This document shows, one piece after another, positions 16,595 through 28,299 of a stretch of 64,000 nucleotides of DNA. This stretch comes from Azospirillum sp. B510 (GTDB taxonomy: Bacteria; Pseudomonadota; Alphaproteobacteria; Azospirillales; Azospirillaceae). The stretch covers positions 2,819,001-2,883,000 of the forward strand of contig NC_013854.1 in the NCBI RefSeq assembly GCF_000010725.1, written 5' to 3'. Position 1 is the stretch's first letter, and each line of letters starts with the position of its first letter. Below the pieces are notes generated by a model that had not been told where the DNA came from, ran no database searches, and worked only from the letters and a program-made list of their open reading frames with translations. The position numbers were made by a program, and so were the translations under genes.

Positions 16595-17419
16595 TCAGAC
16601 CGCCTGCGCCGCGAGCTTGCGGGCCTGGCGGTCCAGGAACCACCATGCCCCGCTCGACGCCATCTGGCAAAGCCGGCTGTGCGGCTTCAGGCCGCAGGCC
16701 TTGAACACCATGGCGATGGCGCGGTCGACATGCTTGCGGCGATAGCGACCGAAGGCCCGGCGCTTGTAGGCGGCGTTGTAGAGCTTGTGCTCGTAGACGG
16801 CGTCGGCCGGGGCATTGGCGGCGTAATAGGCATAGGCCAGCTCGTCATCCTCCGACTCGCCGATCCGCGACAGCGCCACCTTCAGGCGCTGGACCTTGCT
16901 CAGCCCCTCACGCTCCAGATATTTCTTGGTGTAGGTGTAGAAAATCTTGTAGTGGCGCAGTTCGTCGGCGGCGATGTTGCGGCAGATTTCCTTCAGCACC
17001 GGCTCCTCGGTCGAATCGCCGATCGCGGCGTAATAGGAGCTGGTGCCGGTCTCCACCATGCAGCGGGCGATCATCTCGCCGGTGCGCGAGCCGCGGACCG
17101 AGGCGTCCAGATCGATCGGCACCCGGTAGCCGGCGCGGAAGCGCTCCACCGCCGCCCGGAAATCGAAGGTCGGATCGACCAGCTCGGCCCAGCGCCCCAG
17201 CGCCTCGCCATGCTGGACCTCCTCGACCGCCCAGCCATGGGCGACCTCCTGGAACTCCGGATCGTCCTTGAAGATGTTGCACAGGTAGGCGGTGTAATCG
17301 TCGGCGTTGAACTCCACCAGAGCCGCCGCCTTGATCAGGGGTATCAGGTCGGGATCGACCCGGCCGGCATCAAAACGATCCCAGGGAAGCTCGTCGATCC
17401 GCCAATGCGCACGCGCCAT
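16595..17419 (-). CDS. ferritin-like diiron protein of unknown substrate
   Basis: Protein of 274 aa with a four-helix ferritin-like core. Likely iron ligands are in ALVEFNADDYTAY, HGWAVEEVQHGEAL, RCMVETGTSSYYAAI and NIAADELRHYKIFYTY (the ExxH pairs EEVQH and DELRH). This resembles soluble acyl-ACP desaturase or rubrerythrin-type proteins. The C-terminal 70 residues (YKRRAFGRYRRKHVDRAIAMVF) are basic and not part of the core. Whether it is an oxygenase, a desaturase or an iron-storage protein cannot be told. It lies downstream of the atp terminator in the same direction. Start ATG 17419 is the one that opens the conserved sequence; its ribosome site is weak. Confidence 0.7.
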   Translation of the reverse strand: MARAHWRIDELPWDRFDAGRVDPDLIPLIKAAALVEFNADDYTAYLCNIFKDDPEFQEVAHGWAVEEVQHGEALGRWAELVDPTFDFRAAVERFRAGYRVPIDLDASVRGSRTGEMIARCMVETGTSSYYAAIGDSTEEPVLKEICRNIAADELRHYKIFYTYTKKYLEREGLSKVQRLKVALSRIGESEDDELAYAYYAANAPADAVYEHKLYNAAYKRRAFGRYRRKHVDRAIAMVFKACGLKPHSRLCQMASSGAWWFLDRQARKLAAQAV

Positions 17420-17590
17420 GATCCGTTCCAACGCCTCTTCTTGGGCCGCCCCGTCGGCGGCCGTCTCAATTGATCGGGAAAGGGGTCCCGCCGGTCCTGT
17501 CCCCACCGGTGCCGTCGGGTACGGTGGGGTTCACGACCCAGGCCTTCGAATGTAGTCGCTCTTCGCCGCGATGCAACCAAGTCGCAACGC

Positions 17591-17624
17591 AAACGGGCGG
17601 CCTGGATGCCCAAGCCGCCCGTTT
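17591..17624 (-). terminator. terminator of the atp operon
   Basis: An 11-bp stem AAACGGGCGGC (17591-17601) pairs with GCCGCCCGTTT (17614-17624) around a 12-base loop. On the minus strand the stem ends in GTTTGCGTTG. It lies 69 bases after the atpC stop. The T-run is short, so efficiency is uncertain. Confidence 0.65.
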
Positions 17625-17692
17625 GACCGAAGGGATATATGCCGTCCGCCTGGGTTCCGGCAGTCGGCCGGGGGCCGCGCCGGCGCCCGCGC

Positions 17693-18109
17693 TCAATGAG
17701 CGGCGGTCTGGCTCAGCGCGTCCAGCTTGGCGCGCGCGACCGCCAGCTTGGACTCGGCGGCGGCGCGCTCGGCGTCCGACTTGCTGTCGTCCAGATCCTC
17801 GGACAGATCCTTGACTTGCTTCTCGACCGCGGCGCGGTCCAGGTCGGTCAGCGCCACCGCTTCCTCGGCCAGAACGGTGCAGCGGGCCTCGGTGACCTCG
17901 GCGAAGCCGCCGGCGACGAAGACGCGGTCGACCACGCGGTCGCCCTCATAGACGTCGATGACACCCGGACGCACGGTCGAGATCATCGGCGAATGGCCGG
18001 CGAGCACGCCGAAATCGCCTTCCGAACCCGGCACCACGACCATGTCCACGGGCTGCGACTTCAGCAGCTTTTCCGGCGAGACCAGCTCGAATTCGACTTT
18101 ATCGGCCAT
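17693..18109 (-). CDS. atpC: F1 ATP synthase epsilon subunit
   Basis: Protein of 138 aa: an N-terminal beta-sandwich (KVEFELVSPEKLLKSQPVDMVVVPGSEGDFGVLAGHSPMI) and a C-terminal helical hairpin (AAVEKQVKDLSEDLDDSKSDAERAAAESKLAVARAKL). It couples rotation of F0 to F1 and inhibits hydrolysis. It is the last gene of the atpHAGDC operon, 146 bases after atpD across a G/C-rich repeat region. F0 genes are not in the window, in line with the split F1/F0 operons of alphaproteobacteria. Confidence 0.95.
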   Translation of the reverse strand: MADKVEFELVSPEKLLKSQPVDMVVVPGSEGDFGVLAGHSPMISTVRPGVIDVYEGDRVVDRVFVAGGFAEVTEARCTVLAEEAVALTDLDRAAVEKQVKDLSEDLDDSKSDAERAAAESKLAVARAKLDALSQTAAH

Positions 18110-18138
18110 GGGTTTCCTGGTGCCTCTTCATAGGAACC

Positions 18139-18168
18139 CCCTCCCCCGCTGACGGAGGGAGGGGGTGT
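18139..18168. repeat. G/C inverted repeat between atpD and atpC
   Basis: CCCCCTCCC and GAGGGAGGGGG form an imperfect hairpin with a short loop. It is related to the CCCTCTCCC-type repeats elsewhere in the window. It sits in the atpD-atpC spacer, where it could adjust the relative mRNA levels of the two genes. Confidence 0.55.
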
Positions 18169-18255
18169 GCTGATGTCGATTTCCGTCCGACCGTTCCGCG
18201 CGCCCTCTCGGGCGCGCTTGCGGCCGGGCCGGAAGGCCGCGATCCCCGGTGGGGA

Positions 18256-19743
<1,488 letters not shown>

Positions 19744-19763
19744 CTACGGGTCGGATGCCGCCG

Positions 19764-20648
19764 TTACAGCGCCTCGGCACCGGAGATGATCTCGATCAGC
19801 TCCTTGGTGATGTAGGCCTGGCGTGTCCGGTTGTAGGTGATCGTCAGCTTGTTGATCATGTCGCCGGCGTTGCGCGTCGCGTTGTCCATCGCGGTCATCC
19901 GGGCGCCCTGTTCGGACGCGGCACTCTCCAGGAGGGCGCGGTAGATCTGGATGGACAGGTTGCGCGGCAGCAGTTCGGCGAGGATCTGCTCCTCGTCCGG
20001 CTCGAACTCATAGAGCGGCTTCACCTCGTCGGTGGCCGCGACCGCCTCGCCGGGGACGGCGAAGGGAATGAGCTGCTGAACCGTGACGATCTGCGAGATC
20101 GCCGACTTGAACTTGTTGAAGATGACCGAGCAGACGTCGAACTCGCCGGCGTCGAACATCGCCAGCACCTTCGTCGCCACCATGTCGGCGTCGCTGAAGC
20201 CGAGCCGGCGGCGGCCGACATCCTCGTAGCTCTCGACGATCAGCGAGGCGAACTCGCGGCGGAGCTGGTCGCGGCCCTTGCGGCCGACGGTCAGCAGCTT
20301 GACCGTCTTGCCCTCGCCCTGGAGGCGGGTGATCTGGCGCTTGGCCTCGCGGACGATGGAGCCGTTGAAGGCGCCGCACAGACCGCGGTCGGAGCTGATG
20401 ACGACCAGCAGATGCACCTTGTCGGCGCCCGTCCCGGTCATCAGCTTCGGCCCGTTGCCGCTGTCCTGCACGTTGGCGGCCAGGGACGACAGCATCCGGC
20501 CCATACGCTCCGCGTAGGGACCGCTGGCTTCCGCCTGCTCCTGGGCGCGGCGCAGCTTGGAAGCCGCAACCATCTTCATGGCCGAGGTGATCTTGCGCGT
20601 CGACTGGACGCTCGCGATCCGGTTCTTTAGGTCCTTGAGGTTAGGCAT
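19764..20648 (-). CDS. atpG: F1 ATP synthase gamma subunit
   Basis: Protein of 294 aa, the central rotor stalk. The N-terminal helix ([33 protein letters not shown]) and C-terminal helix ([46 protein letters not shown]) form the long coiled coil. The middle domain includes [11 protein letters not shown]. The gene lies between atpA and atpD with short spacers. Confidence 0.96.
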   Translation of the reverse strand: MPNLKDLKNRIASVQSTRKITSAMKMVAASKLRRAQEQAEASGPYAERMGRMLSSLAANVQDSGNGPKLMTGTGADKVHLLVVISSDRGLCGAFNGSIVREAKRQITRLQGEGKTVKLLTVGRKGRDQLRREFASLIVESYEDVGRRRLGFSDADMVATKVLAMFDAGEFDVCSVIFNKFKSAISQIVTVQQLIPFAVPGEAVAATDEVKPLYEFEPDEEQILAELLPRNLSIQIYRALLESAASEQGARMTAMDNATRNAGDMINKLTITYNRTRQAYITKELIEIISGAEAL

Positions 20649-20735
20649 GCCGGCCCTTCAATTCCGCTCGAGGTCGTTCCGTGACCGTCGTTTCAGGACG
20701 GTGGGGGGCGGTTTCCCGCCCCCGCGCGCGGTCGG

Positions 20736-22265
20736 TCAGGCGAAGACCTTGGCGAAGCCGTCGAGGAAAGCCTTCAGCTTCTCTTCGGTCGCCGAGGTGA
20801 TCTGCTTGTCGGTGCGGATCGCCGCCAGGATATCGGCGCCCTTGGCGCGGATTTCCGACAGGAACTTGGCCTCGAAGCGGTTCACGTCCTCGACCTTGAT
20901 GGCGTCCAGGTAGCCCTTCACGCCGGCGAAGATCGACACGACCTGCTCCTCGACCGGCAGCGGCTGGAACTGGCCCTGCTTCAGCAGCTCGGTCAGGCGG
21001 GCGCCGCGGGCCAGCAGGCGCTGGGTCGAGGCGTCGAGGTCCGAGGCGAACTGGGCGAAGGCGGCCATCTCACGGTACTGCGCGAGTTCCATCTTGATGG
21101 TGCCGGCGACCTGCTTCATCGCCTTGATCTGGGCGGCGGAGCCGACGCGGCTCACCGACAGGCCGACGTTGATGGCGGGGCGGATGCCCTTGTAGAACAG
21201 GCCGGTTTCCAGGAAGATCTGACCATCGGTGATCGAGATCACGTTGGTCGGGATGTAGGCGGACACGTCGCCGGCCTGGGTCTCGATGACCGGCAGGGCG
21301 GTCAGCGAGCCGTTGCCATGGGCGTCGCCCATCTTGGCGGCGCGTTCCAGCAGGCGGCTATGGAGATAGAACACGTCGCCCGGATAGGCTTCACGGCCCG
21401 GCGGACGGCGGAGCAGCAGCGACATCTGGCGGTAGGCGACGGCCTGCTTGGACAGATCGTCGTAAACGATCAGGGCGTGCATGCCGTTGTCGCGGAAGAA
21501 CTCGCCCATCGTGCAGCCGGTGTACGGCGCCAGGAACTGGAGCGGAGCCGGCTCCGACGCGGTGGCGGCGACGACGATGGAGTATTCCATGGCGCCGGCG
21601 TCTTCCAGGGTCTTGACGATCTGGGCGACGGTGGAGCGCTTCTGGCCGACGGCGACATAGATGCAGTAGAGCTTCTTGCTCTCGTCGTCGCCCTGGTTGA
21701 TCGGCTTCTGGTTCAGGAAGGTGTCGATGACGACGGCGGTCTTGCCGGTCTGGCGGTCACCGATGATCAGCTCGCGCTGGCCGCGCCCGATCGGAACCAG
21801 GCTGTCGACGGCCTTCAGGCCGGTCTGCATCGGCTCGTGCACCGACTTGCGCGGGATGATGCCGGGGGCCTTCACTTCCACGCGGGTGCGGGTCACGTCG
21901 ACCAGCGGACCCTTGCCGTCGATCGGGTTGCCCAGGCCGTCCACGACGCGGCCCAGCAGGCCGCGGCCGACCGGAACGTCGACGATGGTGCCGGTGCGCT
22001 TGACGGTGTCGCCTTCCTTGATGCCGCGGTCGTCGCCGAAGATCACGATGCCGACATTGTCGGTCTCGAGGTTCAGCGCCATACCCTGCAGGCCACCCGG
22101 GAACTCGACCATCTCGCCGGCGCGGACGTTGTCCAGGCCGTGCACGCGGGCGACGCCGTCACCCACCGACAGGACCTGACCAACCTCGGCGACATCCGCC
22201 TCGGTCCCGAAATTCGCGATCTGCTGCTTGAGGATCGCAGAGATTTCTGCGGCGCGGATATCCAT
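20736..22265 (-). CDS. atpA: F1 ATP synthase alpha subunit
   Basis: Protein of 509 aa, full length. The P-loop [30 protein letters not shown], the arginine-finger region ([18 protein letters not shown], then [18 protein letters not shown]) and the C-terminal bundle are all intact. It is the non-catalytic nucleotide subunit of F1. Its ATG shares one base with the atpH stop (TGATG), indicating coupled translation. Confidence 0.97.
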   Translation of the reverse strand: MDIRAAEISAILKQQIANFGTEADVAEVGQVLSVGDGVARVHGLDNVRAGEMVEFPGGLQGMALNLETDNVGIVIFGDDRGIKEGDTVKRTGTIVDVPVGRGLLGRVVDGLGNPIDGKGPLVDVTRTRVEVKAPGIIPRKSVHEPMQTGLKAVDSLVPIGRGQRELIIGDRQTGKTAVVIDTFLNQKPINQGDDESKKLYCIYVAVGQKRSTVAQIVKTLEDAGAMEYSIVVAATASEPAPLQFLAPYTGCTMGEFFRDNGMHALIVYDDLSKQAVAYRQMSLLLRRPPGREAYPGDVFYLHSRLLERAAKMGDAHGNGSLTALPVIETQAGDVSAYIPTNVISITDGQIFLETGLFYKGIRPAINVGLSVSRVGSAAQIKAMKQVAGTIKMELAQYREMAAFAQFASDLDASTQRLLARGARLTELLKQGQFQPLPVEEQVVSIFAGVKGYLDAIKVEDVNRFEAKFLSEIRAKGADILAAIRTDKQITSATEEKLKAFLDGFAKVFA

Positions 22266-22834
22266 CAGACTGATCCCCCTGAGGCCTTCATGGCGAGTTG
22301 CAATTTGTTCAGCTTCGTTCGCACCGAGGTATCGACCATGCGCGAGCCGAACTTAACGATCATGCCGCCGATCAGCTCGGGATCGACGGAGGTGTTCACC
22401 AGCACCTTGGAACCGATGGACGCCTTCAGCGCGTCGATCACGGCGTCGCGCTGGGCATCGCTCAGCGGCTGGGCCGAGGTGACCTGGGCGGTGACCTCGC
22501 CGCGGCGCCGGGCCAGTTCGGCCAGGAAGCCCTCGATCATCCCGTCGATCGCGAACAGGCGGCGGTTGGCCGCCACCAGCCCGATGAAGCGCTTGGTCAG
22601 ATCGGACGTGCCGGCGCTGTCCAGGACAGCGGCCATGGCCTTGCCCTGATCGGCGCGGCTGATGACGGGGCTGCGGACGAGGCGGCGGAGGTCGGCGCTC
22701 TCGGCCAGGATCTGCTTCAGCGTGGTCAGGTCGCTCGCGACCGTGTCCAACGCCTGGTTTTCGTCCGCAAGCTCGAACAGCGCGGTGGAGTAGCGCGCGG
22801 CGAGTTCGGATACGCCTGTTCCTTCGGATGCCAC
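22265..22834 (-). CDS. atpH: F1 ATP synthase delta subunit
   Basis: Protein of 189 aa. The N-terminal six-helix domain ([27 protein letters not shown]) is followed by [27 protein letters not shown] and the C-terminal [30 protein letters not shown]. It joins F1 to the peripheral stalk. It is the first gene of the operon; the promoter should lie in the 400 bases upstream. Confidence 0.95.
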   Translation of the reverse strand: MASEGTGVSELAARYSTALFELADENQALDTVASDLTTLKQILAESADLRRLVRSPVISRADQGKAMAAVLDSAGTSDLTKRFIGLVAANRRLFAIDGMIEGFLAELARRRGEVTAQVTSAQPLSDAQRDAVIDALKASIGSKVLVNTSVDPELIGGMIVKFGSRMVDTSVRTKLNKLQLAMKASGGSV

Positions 22835-23240
22835 CTGATCCCTCGAATTGAGTTCGGTAGACGGTGAATTCGGCGACCTTATAGGGTGTCAACCCGAGGC
22901 ACAAACACCCCGGCCGCGAAAGCGAGCGGTCCAATATCACAGGAATCGCGCCCACGCAACGGGGTCTGGACAATTTGGCTGCGGCGTTTTGAGCAACTGC
23001 GGAATCATTGGTCGCAACTGCGTTCGCCAATGACTCGGGAGCCGTTCGACTGGTCATACCGGCTGTGACTTCGATGTGGCCCTAATCCCCGTTTAATTCA
23101 AGGTTAACCAATCTGATCGCCAATCCGACCATGGGGCGGCCGGACCCGCGCCGGCGGCCGGTCAGCCCCTGATTTCCCGTCTTTTCTCCCGATCCTTCGC
23201 AAGCATCGAACCGGTCCGGACAACCAGGATTCCTTCCGCC
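22835..23240. other. promoter region of the atp operon
   Basis: 406 bases without a gene between the divergent atpH and the 130-aa gene. The minus strand carries TTGACA (22887-22892) and CTATAAGG (TATAAG, 22878-22883) 30-60 bases before atpH. They overlap too closely to be one -35/-10 pair, so the exact promoter is not settled. The AT-richer part near 23080-23110 may serve the plus-strand gene. Confidence 0.45.
22864..22892 (-). promoter_or_regulatory. candidate promoter for atpHAGDC
   Basis: A perfect -35 hexamer TTGACA on the minus strand is followed 17 bases later by ATTCAC, a poor -10. TATAAG lies between them and could instead be the -10 of a promoter with an upstream -35 near TTTGTG. 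Either reading puts the start of transcription within about 50 bases of atpH. Confidence 0.4.
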
Positions 23241-23633
23241 ATGACCATTCCGCCCACGACCGGCCCCCTTGCGACCGCCAGCGTGACCACCGGTGCCAAA
23301 GCCTCTCCCCAACCGGAAGAAGCCGCGCCGAACATCGTCCCGTTCTGCCGCGCCCGCCTGACGCCGGACGATCTCGACGCCTTCGCCGCGGTGGCCGAAC
23401 CGAAGATTCGCGAGGGACATTGGGCCGGCGTGCTGCGCGAGTCGGGACGTACCCACGACCGGCTTCTGGTTCTGCTGCCCGAGGTCGACCGCCCGGTCTT
23501 CCGCTTCGAACGCGACGCCGGGGGCCGCTACAGCCTGTCCTTCCATGACCGCTCGGGCTGGTATGGCATCGGGACCGGCGACAGTGCCGCCGAATGCCTG
23601 TCGATCTGGCGTCCGCGCCGTCCGCGGAGGTAA
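23241..23633 (+). CDS. hypothetical protein, 130 aa
   Basis: Not recognised. After a disordered N terminus rich in Thr/Ala/Pro (1-30) there is one compact domain: IVPFCRARLTPDDLDAFAAV, WAGVLRESGRTHDRLLVLLPEVDRPVFRFERDAGGRYSLSFHD. It ends in a basic RRPRR tail. There are no membrane segments. Codon use is like the neighbouring host genes, so it is likely a native conserved protein. It is divergent from the atp operon. Confidence 0.6.
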   Translation: MTIPPTTGPLATASVTTGAKASPQPEEAAPNIVPFCRARLTPDDLDAFAAVAEPKIREGHWAGVLRESGRTHDRLLVLLPEVDRPVFRFERDAGGRYSLSFHDRSGWYGIGTGDSAAECLSIWRPRRPRR

Positions 23634-23750
23634 GGATCGTCCTTGTGGCGGGCTCGGGCGCCCGGTCCCGCGCCTGATCGGTGGCGCTGGGAATTTCACC
23701 ATGTGAAAAACTTCCGAACGGCACCCCGCCGCATCGGTCTTACAGGGTCC

Positions 23751-24266
23751 TCAACGATAGACCCCGACCGCCAGCATGTAGGGCTTGCCGTTCAGAACCA
23801 GACGGCGGGCATGCATCGTCTTGCGCGCGACTTGGCCCGTAAGCGGATCGATCCATTGATAGGTGACGTCGGTGCGGCCGTCGCGGGCCACCCCGTCCAG
23901 CGCCTCGCGGATGAAGGGCTTGCCGTCGACGTCGCGCAGGTCCGTGAGGTTCGACCCGTTCAGCGCCGTGCTCCAGCCATGGGCGATCATCACGCCCTTG
24001 TCGTCCAGCAGCATCGGGTAGAGGTCGCGATCGGTGAAAGCGCTATCATGGCCGGCAAAGGCTTCGACCGCCGCATCCGGACCGATCCGCTCCAGCAGCA
24101 GCTGGGCACGGTCGATCATCCCCATCGCCTCCGCATCGGTGCCACGGGTACGCGCCGGGGCACCGGCGGCGAAGGCGATGACCACCAGCAGCAGAAGGAC
24201 CGGCAGCACGGTCAGCAGGGTTTGCCGCTGAACACGCAGACGGAGCTTTGAGATCATGCCGCTCAT
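23751..24266 (-). CDS. membrane-anchored single Cache domain protein
   Basis: Protein of 171 aa. An N-terminal transmembrane helix (about residues 12-35, LLTVLPVLLLLVVIAFAAGA) is followed by a periplasmic single Cache-type sensor domain: DRDLYPMLLDDKGVMIAHGWS, LTDLRDVDGKPFIREAL, YQWIDPLTGQVARKTMHARRL, KPYMLAVGVYR. There is no second membrane helix, HAMP or output domain, so it cannot signal alone and probably serves as a ligand-binding partner. ATG 24266 was chosen; ATG 24257 is possible but has no ribosome site. Confidence 0.7.
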   Translation of the reverse strand: MSGMISKLRLRVQRQTLLTVLPVLLLLVVIAFAAGAPARTRGTDAEAMGMIDRAQLLLERIGPDAAVEAFAGHDSAFTDRDLYPMLLDDKGVMIAHGWSTALNGSNLTDLRDVDGKPFIREALDGVARDGRTDVTYQWIDPLTGQVARKTMHARRLVLNGKPYMLAVGVYR

Positions 24267-24459
24267 CAACCTGGACCTGTCCTCGAAAGTCCGGCTCCGG
24301 GACCGATGCTTCGATTCGGAACCAATCCAGCCGTGGTAGTACCATGCCCTCCCGCGCGCAATGGACCAAACGTCACAGGAGCCATGTCCAGCCGCGGCCC
24401 GGTCGTGGCAATTCGCCGCAGCCCCCCCGCCCACGCCGCGGCGGCCCGACGGCCGCCGG

Positions 24460-26778
24460 TTACAGGAAGCTGTAGGGATCGACGTCGATCTGCACGCGGA
24501 CGGCCGGCGGGATCTCCACCCTGTCCAGCCATTCGGCGATCAGCGGCTGCACCTGGGTGCTGCGGGGCGCCTTCAGCAGCAGGCGGCGGCGGTGCCGTCC
24601 GCGCAGCAGGGCCAGCGGCGCCGGCGCCGGCCCCAGCACATGGACGGTCTCGCCGCGCGGGGCGGCGCGGCCCAGCGCCATCGCCACCCGCTCGACCAGA
24701 GTCGGATCCTCGCCCGACACGATCAGCGCCGCCAGCCGGCCGAAGGGCGGCATTCCGGCCTCCAGCCGCATCTCCGCCTCCAACTGGTAGAAGCCGTCGC
24801 GGTCGCCGGCGGCCAATGCCTGCATCACCGGATGTTCGGGCATGAAGGTCTGGAGCATCACCCGTCCCGGCCGCTCGCCGCGCCCGGCGCGGCCCGCCAC
24901 CTGATGCAGCAGCTGGTAGGTGCGCTCCGCCGCCCGCAGGTCGCCGCCGTTCAGCCCGAGGTCGGCATCGACCACCCCGACCAGCGTCAGCATCGGGAAA
25001 TGATGCCCCTTCGCCATCACCTGGGTGCCGATGATGATGTCCAGCTCATGCCGGCCGATGCTCTCCACCATCTCCTGGATGGCGCGCGGACCGTGCAGGG
25101 TGTCGGACGCCATGATGGCGGCGCGGGCGTCGGGGAACAGCTCCGCCACCTCCTCGGCGATGCGCTCGACGCCGGGACCGCAGGCGGCCATCGTGCCCTC
25201 CTCGCCGCACTCCGGGCAGGCCTGGGGCAAGGGCTGCTGCAAACCGCAATGGTGGCATTGCAGCTTGCGGGCGAGCCGGTGCTCGACCAGCCACGCCGTG
25301 CAGTTCGGGCATTGCATGCGGTGGCCGCAGGCGCGGCACAGCGTCAGCGGGGCATAGCCGCGGCGGTTCAGGAACAGCATCGCCTGCTCGCCGCCGGCCA
25401 GCGTGTCGGTCAGCGCCTTGCGCAGGCTGGGCGCAAGCCAGTGGCGGGCCGGGGGGCGGTCGCGCCGCAGGTCGACCAGTTCGACATCGGGCAGCACGGC
25501 GCCGCCATGGCGGGCCGGCAGTTCGATCCGGGCATAGCGCTGGCTGTCGGCGTTGACCTTGGTCTCCAGCGACGGGGTGGCGGAGACCAGCACGATCGGC
25601 AGCCCGCCCAGATGCGCCCGCGCCACCGCCATGTCGCGGGCGTGGTAGATCGCCCCCTCCTCCTGCTTGTAGGCGGAGTCGTGCTCCTCGTCGACGATGA
25701 TGACGCCCAGGTCGGGATAGGGCAGGAACAGGGCGGAGCGCGCGCCCACCACCACCGGCACCTCGCCCTTCGACACCGCCCGCCAGGTGTCGCGGCGCTG
25801 CGCCCCGGTCAGCTCCGAATGCCATTCCGCCGGTGGCGCGCCGAAGCGGCGGGCGAAGCGGTCGAGCCATTGCGCCGACAGCGCGATCTCCGGCAGCAGG
25901 ACCAGCGCCTGCTTGCCCTGCTCCAGCGCGGCGGAGATCGCCTCGTAATAGACCTCGGTCTTGCCCGAGCCGGTGACGCCGTCGAGCAGCACGGTGGAAT
26001 AGCCCCCCGCCGCCACCCGCCCGCGCAGATCGCCGGCCGCCGCCCGCTGGTCGGGCGACAGGGCGGGTCCCGGCCGGCGGCAGTCCGGCCGGCCGAGCCG
26101 CGTCGGTTGCAGCATCACCGGCTCCAGCAGCCCGGCCTCCGCCAGCCCGCGCACCACGGTCACGCCGCAGCCGGCCTCGTCGGCCAGCTCGGCGGGCGTG
26201 CGGGGCGGGCCCCCGGAGAGGGTGTCTTCCAGCAGCGCCAGGACGCGCCTGCGCGGGTCGGTCATCTTGAATCCGGGCGGCGGCTCCGCATCATGCCGGC
26301 GCAGATAGGCCAGCATCGGCTTGGGCGGTTCCAGCGCCGCCGGCACGCTGACCGCCATGCGCAGGACGAAGCCCGGCGGCGTCATGGTGTAGGCGGCGAC
26401 CCAATCGACGAAGCGGCGCCCCACCTCCGTCATCGCCGGCACGTCGAACCGGCGGACCACCGCCTTCAGCCGGCCGGCGTCCAGCATCCCGCCGCCCGGT
26501 CCCCAGACGACCCCGACCATCCGGCGCGGCCCCAGCGGCACTTCGACGAAGTCGCCGGGGACGAGATCCATCCCGTCCGGCACCCGGTAGTCGTAGGCCT
26601 CGCGCAGCGGCAGCGGCAGCAGCACGGCGACGCGGCGGTCGGCCCCGCCCTGCCGCGGCTTCGCCTGGACATCGACGGCGCCGGGCGCGGCGCCGCCATC
26701 GGGCCGCGCCGGATCATCGGTGTGCCCAAGAAGATCCCCCTGGAGACCCGGGGCGGAACTGGCGGAAATCGAACGCAT
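24460..26778 (-). CDS. priA: primosomal helicase PriA
   Basis: Protein of 772 aa. The order is: N-terminal 3'-DNA-binding domain ([21 protein letters not shown]), winged helix, helicase core with Walker [14 protein letters not shown] and DEEH box ([12 protein letters not shown]), then zinc-binding Cys pairs ([29 protein letters not shown]) inserted in the second helicase lobe, and [12 protein letters not shown]. It restarts stalled replication forks. The first 45 residues before VAVLLP are unusually Gly/Asp/Pro rich. The only start codon that keeps the domain is ATG 26778, unless a non-canonical internal start is used. Divergent from fsa. Confidence 0.93.
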   Translation of the reverse strand: MRSISASSAPGLQGDLLGHTDDPARPDGGAAPGAVDVQAKPRQGGADRRVAVLLPLPLREAYDYRVPDGMDLVPGDFVEVPLGPRRMVGVVWGPGGGMLDAGRLKAVVRRFDVPAMTEVGRRFVDWVAAYTMTPPGFVLRMAVSVPAALEPPKPMLAYLRRHDAEPPPGFKMTDPRRRVLALLEDTLSGGPPRTPAELADEAGCGVTVVRGLAEAGLLEPVMLQPTRLGRPDCRRPGPALSPDQRAAAGDLRGRVAAGGYSTVLLDGVTGSGKTEVYYEAISAALEQGKQALVLLPEIALSAQWLDRFARRFGAPPAEWHSELTGAQRRDTWRAVSKGEVPVVVGARSALFLPYPDLGVIIVDEEHDSAYKQEEGAIYHARDMAVARAHLGGLPIVLVSATPSLETKVNADSQRYARIELPARHGGAVLPDVELVDLRRDRPPARHWLAPSLRKALTDTLAGGEQAMLFLNRRGYAPLTLCRACGHRMQCPNCTAWLVEHRLARKLQCHHCGLQQPLPQACPECGEEGTMAACGPGVERIAEEVAELFPDARAAIMASDTLHGPRAIQEMVESIGRHELDIIIGTQVMAKGHHFPMLTLVGVVDADLGLNGGDLRAAERTYQLLHQVAGRAGRGERPGRVMLQTFMPEHPVMQALAAGDRDGFYQLEAEMRLEAGMPPFGRLAALIVSGEDPTLVERVAMALGRAAPRGETVHVLGPAPAPLALLRGRHRRRLLLKAPRSTQVQPLIAEWLDRVEIPPAVRVQIDVDPYSFL

Positions 26779-26883
26779 CGGCTAGAGTGGCCTCATGTCC
26801 CGGGCACCGGGCGGGACGGCGCGGCGGGCAGCTTTCCGGCGCGGCCGGTTCCGGTCAACATCAGCAAGCATGGATCCTTCGTC

Positions 26884-27540
26884 ATGAAGTTCTTCGTCGA
26901 CACCGCCGACATCGCCGAGATCCGCGATCTGGCCGACACCGGCCTGCTGGACGGTGTTACCACCAACCCCTCCCTGATCGCCAAGTCCGGCCGCAAGTTC
27001 CTCGACCTCGTGGCCGAGATTTGCGACGTCGTCAACGGTCCGGTCAGCGCCGAGGTGGCGTCCACCGACTTCGAGACCATGCTCGCCGAGGCCCACAAGA
27101 TCGCCAAGATCTCGCACCGCGTCGCGGTGAAGGTGCCGCTGACCCCGGCCGGCCTGAAGGTCTGCAAGATCATCTCGTCCGAAGGGACGATGGTCAACGT
27201 CACGCTGTGCTTCTCCCCCGCCCAGGCGATCCTGGCGGCCAAGGCCGGCGCCAGCTTCGTGTCGCCCTTCGTCGGCCGGCTGGACGACATCGGCCAGGAC
27301 GGCATGGGCATCATCAAGGACATCTGCGAGATCTATAACAATTACGACGCCTTCAAGACCGAGGTGCTGGTCGCCTCGATCCGCAACCCGATGCACATCG
27401 TCAAGGCCGCCCGCCTGGGCGCCCATGTGGTGACCGCCCCGGCGTCGGTGCTGAAGCAGCTGTTCAACCACCCGCTGACCGACAAGGGTCTCGCCCAGTT
27501 CGTCGAGGACTGGAAGAAGACCGGCCAGTCGATCCTGTAA
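26884..27540 (+). CDS. fsa: fructose-6-phosphate aldolase / small transaldolase
   Basis: Protein of 218 aa, typical for the short transaldolase family. [45 protein letters not shown] with the Schiff-base Lys, [32 protein letters not shown] and [12 protein letters not shown] are all present. It cleaves or forms fructose-6-phosphate, or transfers dihydroxyacetone; sequence alone does not separate the two activities. DUF484 follows after 17 bases, so they are probably one operon that formerly continued into xerC. Confidence 0.92.
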   Translation: MKFFVDTADIAEIRDLADTGLLDGVTTNPSLIAKSGRKFLDLVAEICDVVNGPVSAEVASTDFETMLAEAHKIAKISHRVAVKVPLTPAGLKVCKIISSEGTMVNVTLCFSPAQAILAAKAGASFVSPFVGRLDDIGQDGMGIIKDICEIYNNYDAFKTEVLVASIRNPMHIVKAARLGAHVVTAPASVLKQLFNHPLTDKGLAQFVEDWKKTGQSIL

Positions 27541-27557
27541 GGCGGGCCGACGCGATC

Positions 27558-28277
27558 ATGGCCGACATGGGCCGCGAACCGGGCCAGACCCGCCAGAGGC
27601 CGGCGCTCTCTTCGGAGGATGTGCGCGCCTATCTGCGGAGCAACCCGGACTTCCTGGCCCAGAACGCCGATCTGGTCCACCATCTGACCCCGCCGTCGGT
27701 CGACCGCGGGCGCGGGGTGGTGGACCTCCAGGCCTTCATGGTCGACCGGCTGCGGGCCGAGGTCCGCAGCCTGAAGGACCAGCAGCGCGAGCTGATCGGC
27801 ACCAGCCGCGCCAACCTGAACAGCCAGAACCGCATCCATGCCGCGGTGCTGTTCCTGCTCGACGCCCAGAGCTTCGAGCAGCTGATCCAGACCATCACCA
27901 CCGACCTCGCGGTCCTGCTCGACCTCGACGTCGCCTGTCTGGTCATCGAATCCAACGGCGTCGACATCCCCCATGTCCACCGCTCCGGCGTGCGGGTGGT
28001 GGAGCCGGGCGCCATCGCCGAGCGGCTGGGCCGCGCCGACGTGGTGCTGAACACCGACATCCAGGGTGATCCCGAGATCTACGGCGCCGGCGCCGGCCTC
28101 GTCCGGTCGGAGGCGCTGATCCGCATCCAGGTCTCCAGCGAGACCCCCGACGGGCTGCTCGCCTTCGGCAGCCGCGAACCCGACACCTTCCACAACGGCC
28201 AGGGCACCGAACTGGTCGGCTTCCTCGCCCGCGTGATCGAGCGGGTGATCCGCGGCTGGCTGGAGCTGCCGGCGTGA
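27558..28277 (+). CDS. DUF484 family protein (GAF-like)
   Basis: Protein of 239 aa. The N-terminal DUF484 signature (SSEDVRAYLRSNPDFLAQNADLVHHL and GRGVVDLQAFMVDRLRAEV) is followed by a short coiled coil and a GAF-like sensor domain (AVLFLLDAQSFEQLIQTITTDLAVLLDLDVACLVIE, GLLAFGSREPDTFHNGQGTELVGFLARVIER). In proteobacteria this gene normally sits directly before xerC, as part of the dapF/xerC or fsa/xerC group. Here an AT-rich inserted gene separates the two. The stop is embedded in GTGACTGAAC, which looks like an original overlapping GTG start of xerC. Confidence 0.85.
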   Translation: MADMGREPGQTRQRPALSSEDVRAYLRSNPDFLAQNADLVHHLTPPSVDRGRGVVDLQAFMVDRLRAEVRSLKDQQRELIGTSRANLNSQNRIHAAVLFLLDAQSFEQLIQTITTDLAVLLDLDVACLVIESNGVDIPHVHRSGVRVVEPGAIAERLGRADVVLNTDIQGDPEIYGAGAGLVRSEALIRIQVSSETPDGLLAFGSREPDTFHNGQGTELVGFLARVIERVIRGWLELPA

Positions 28278-28299
28278 CTGAACAGAAAATTTCTTGAAA

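Noticed and set aside
24361-26883. Very long plus-strand open frame running antisense through priA into fsa
   Set aside because: It is the shadow of priA in GC-rich DNA. The priA frame has full family motifs and the plus-strand protein has low-complexity Gln/His/Arg content; only the last part, from ATG 26884, is a real gene (fsa).
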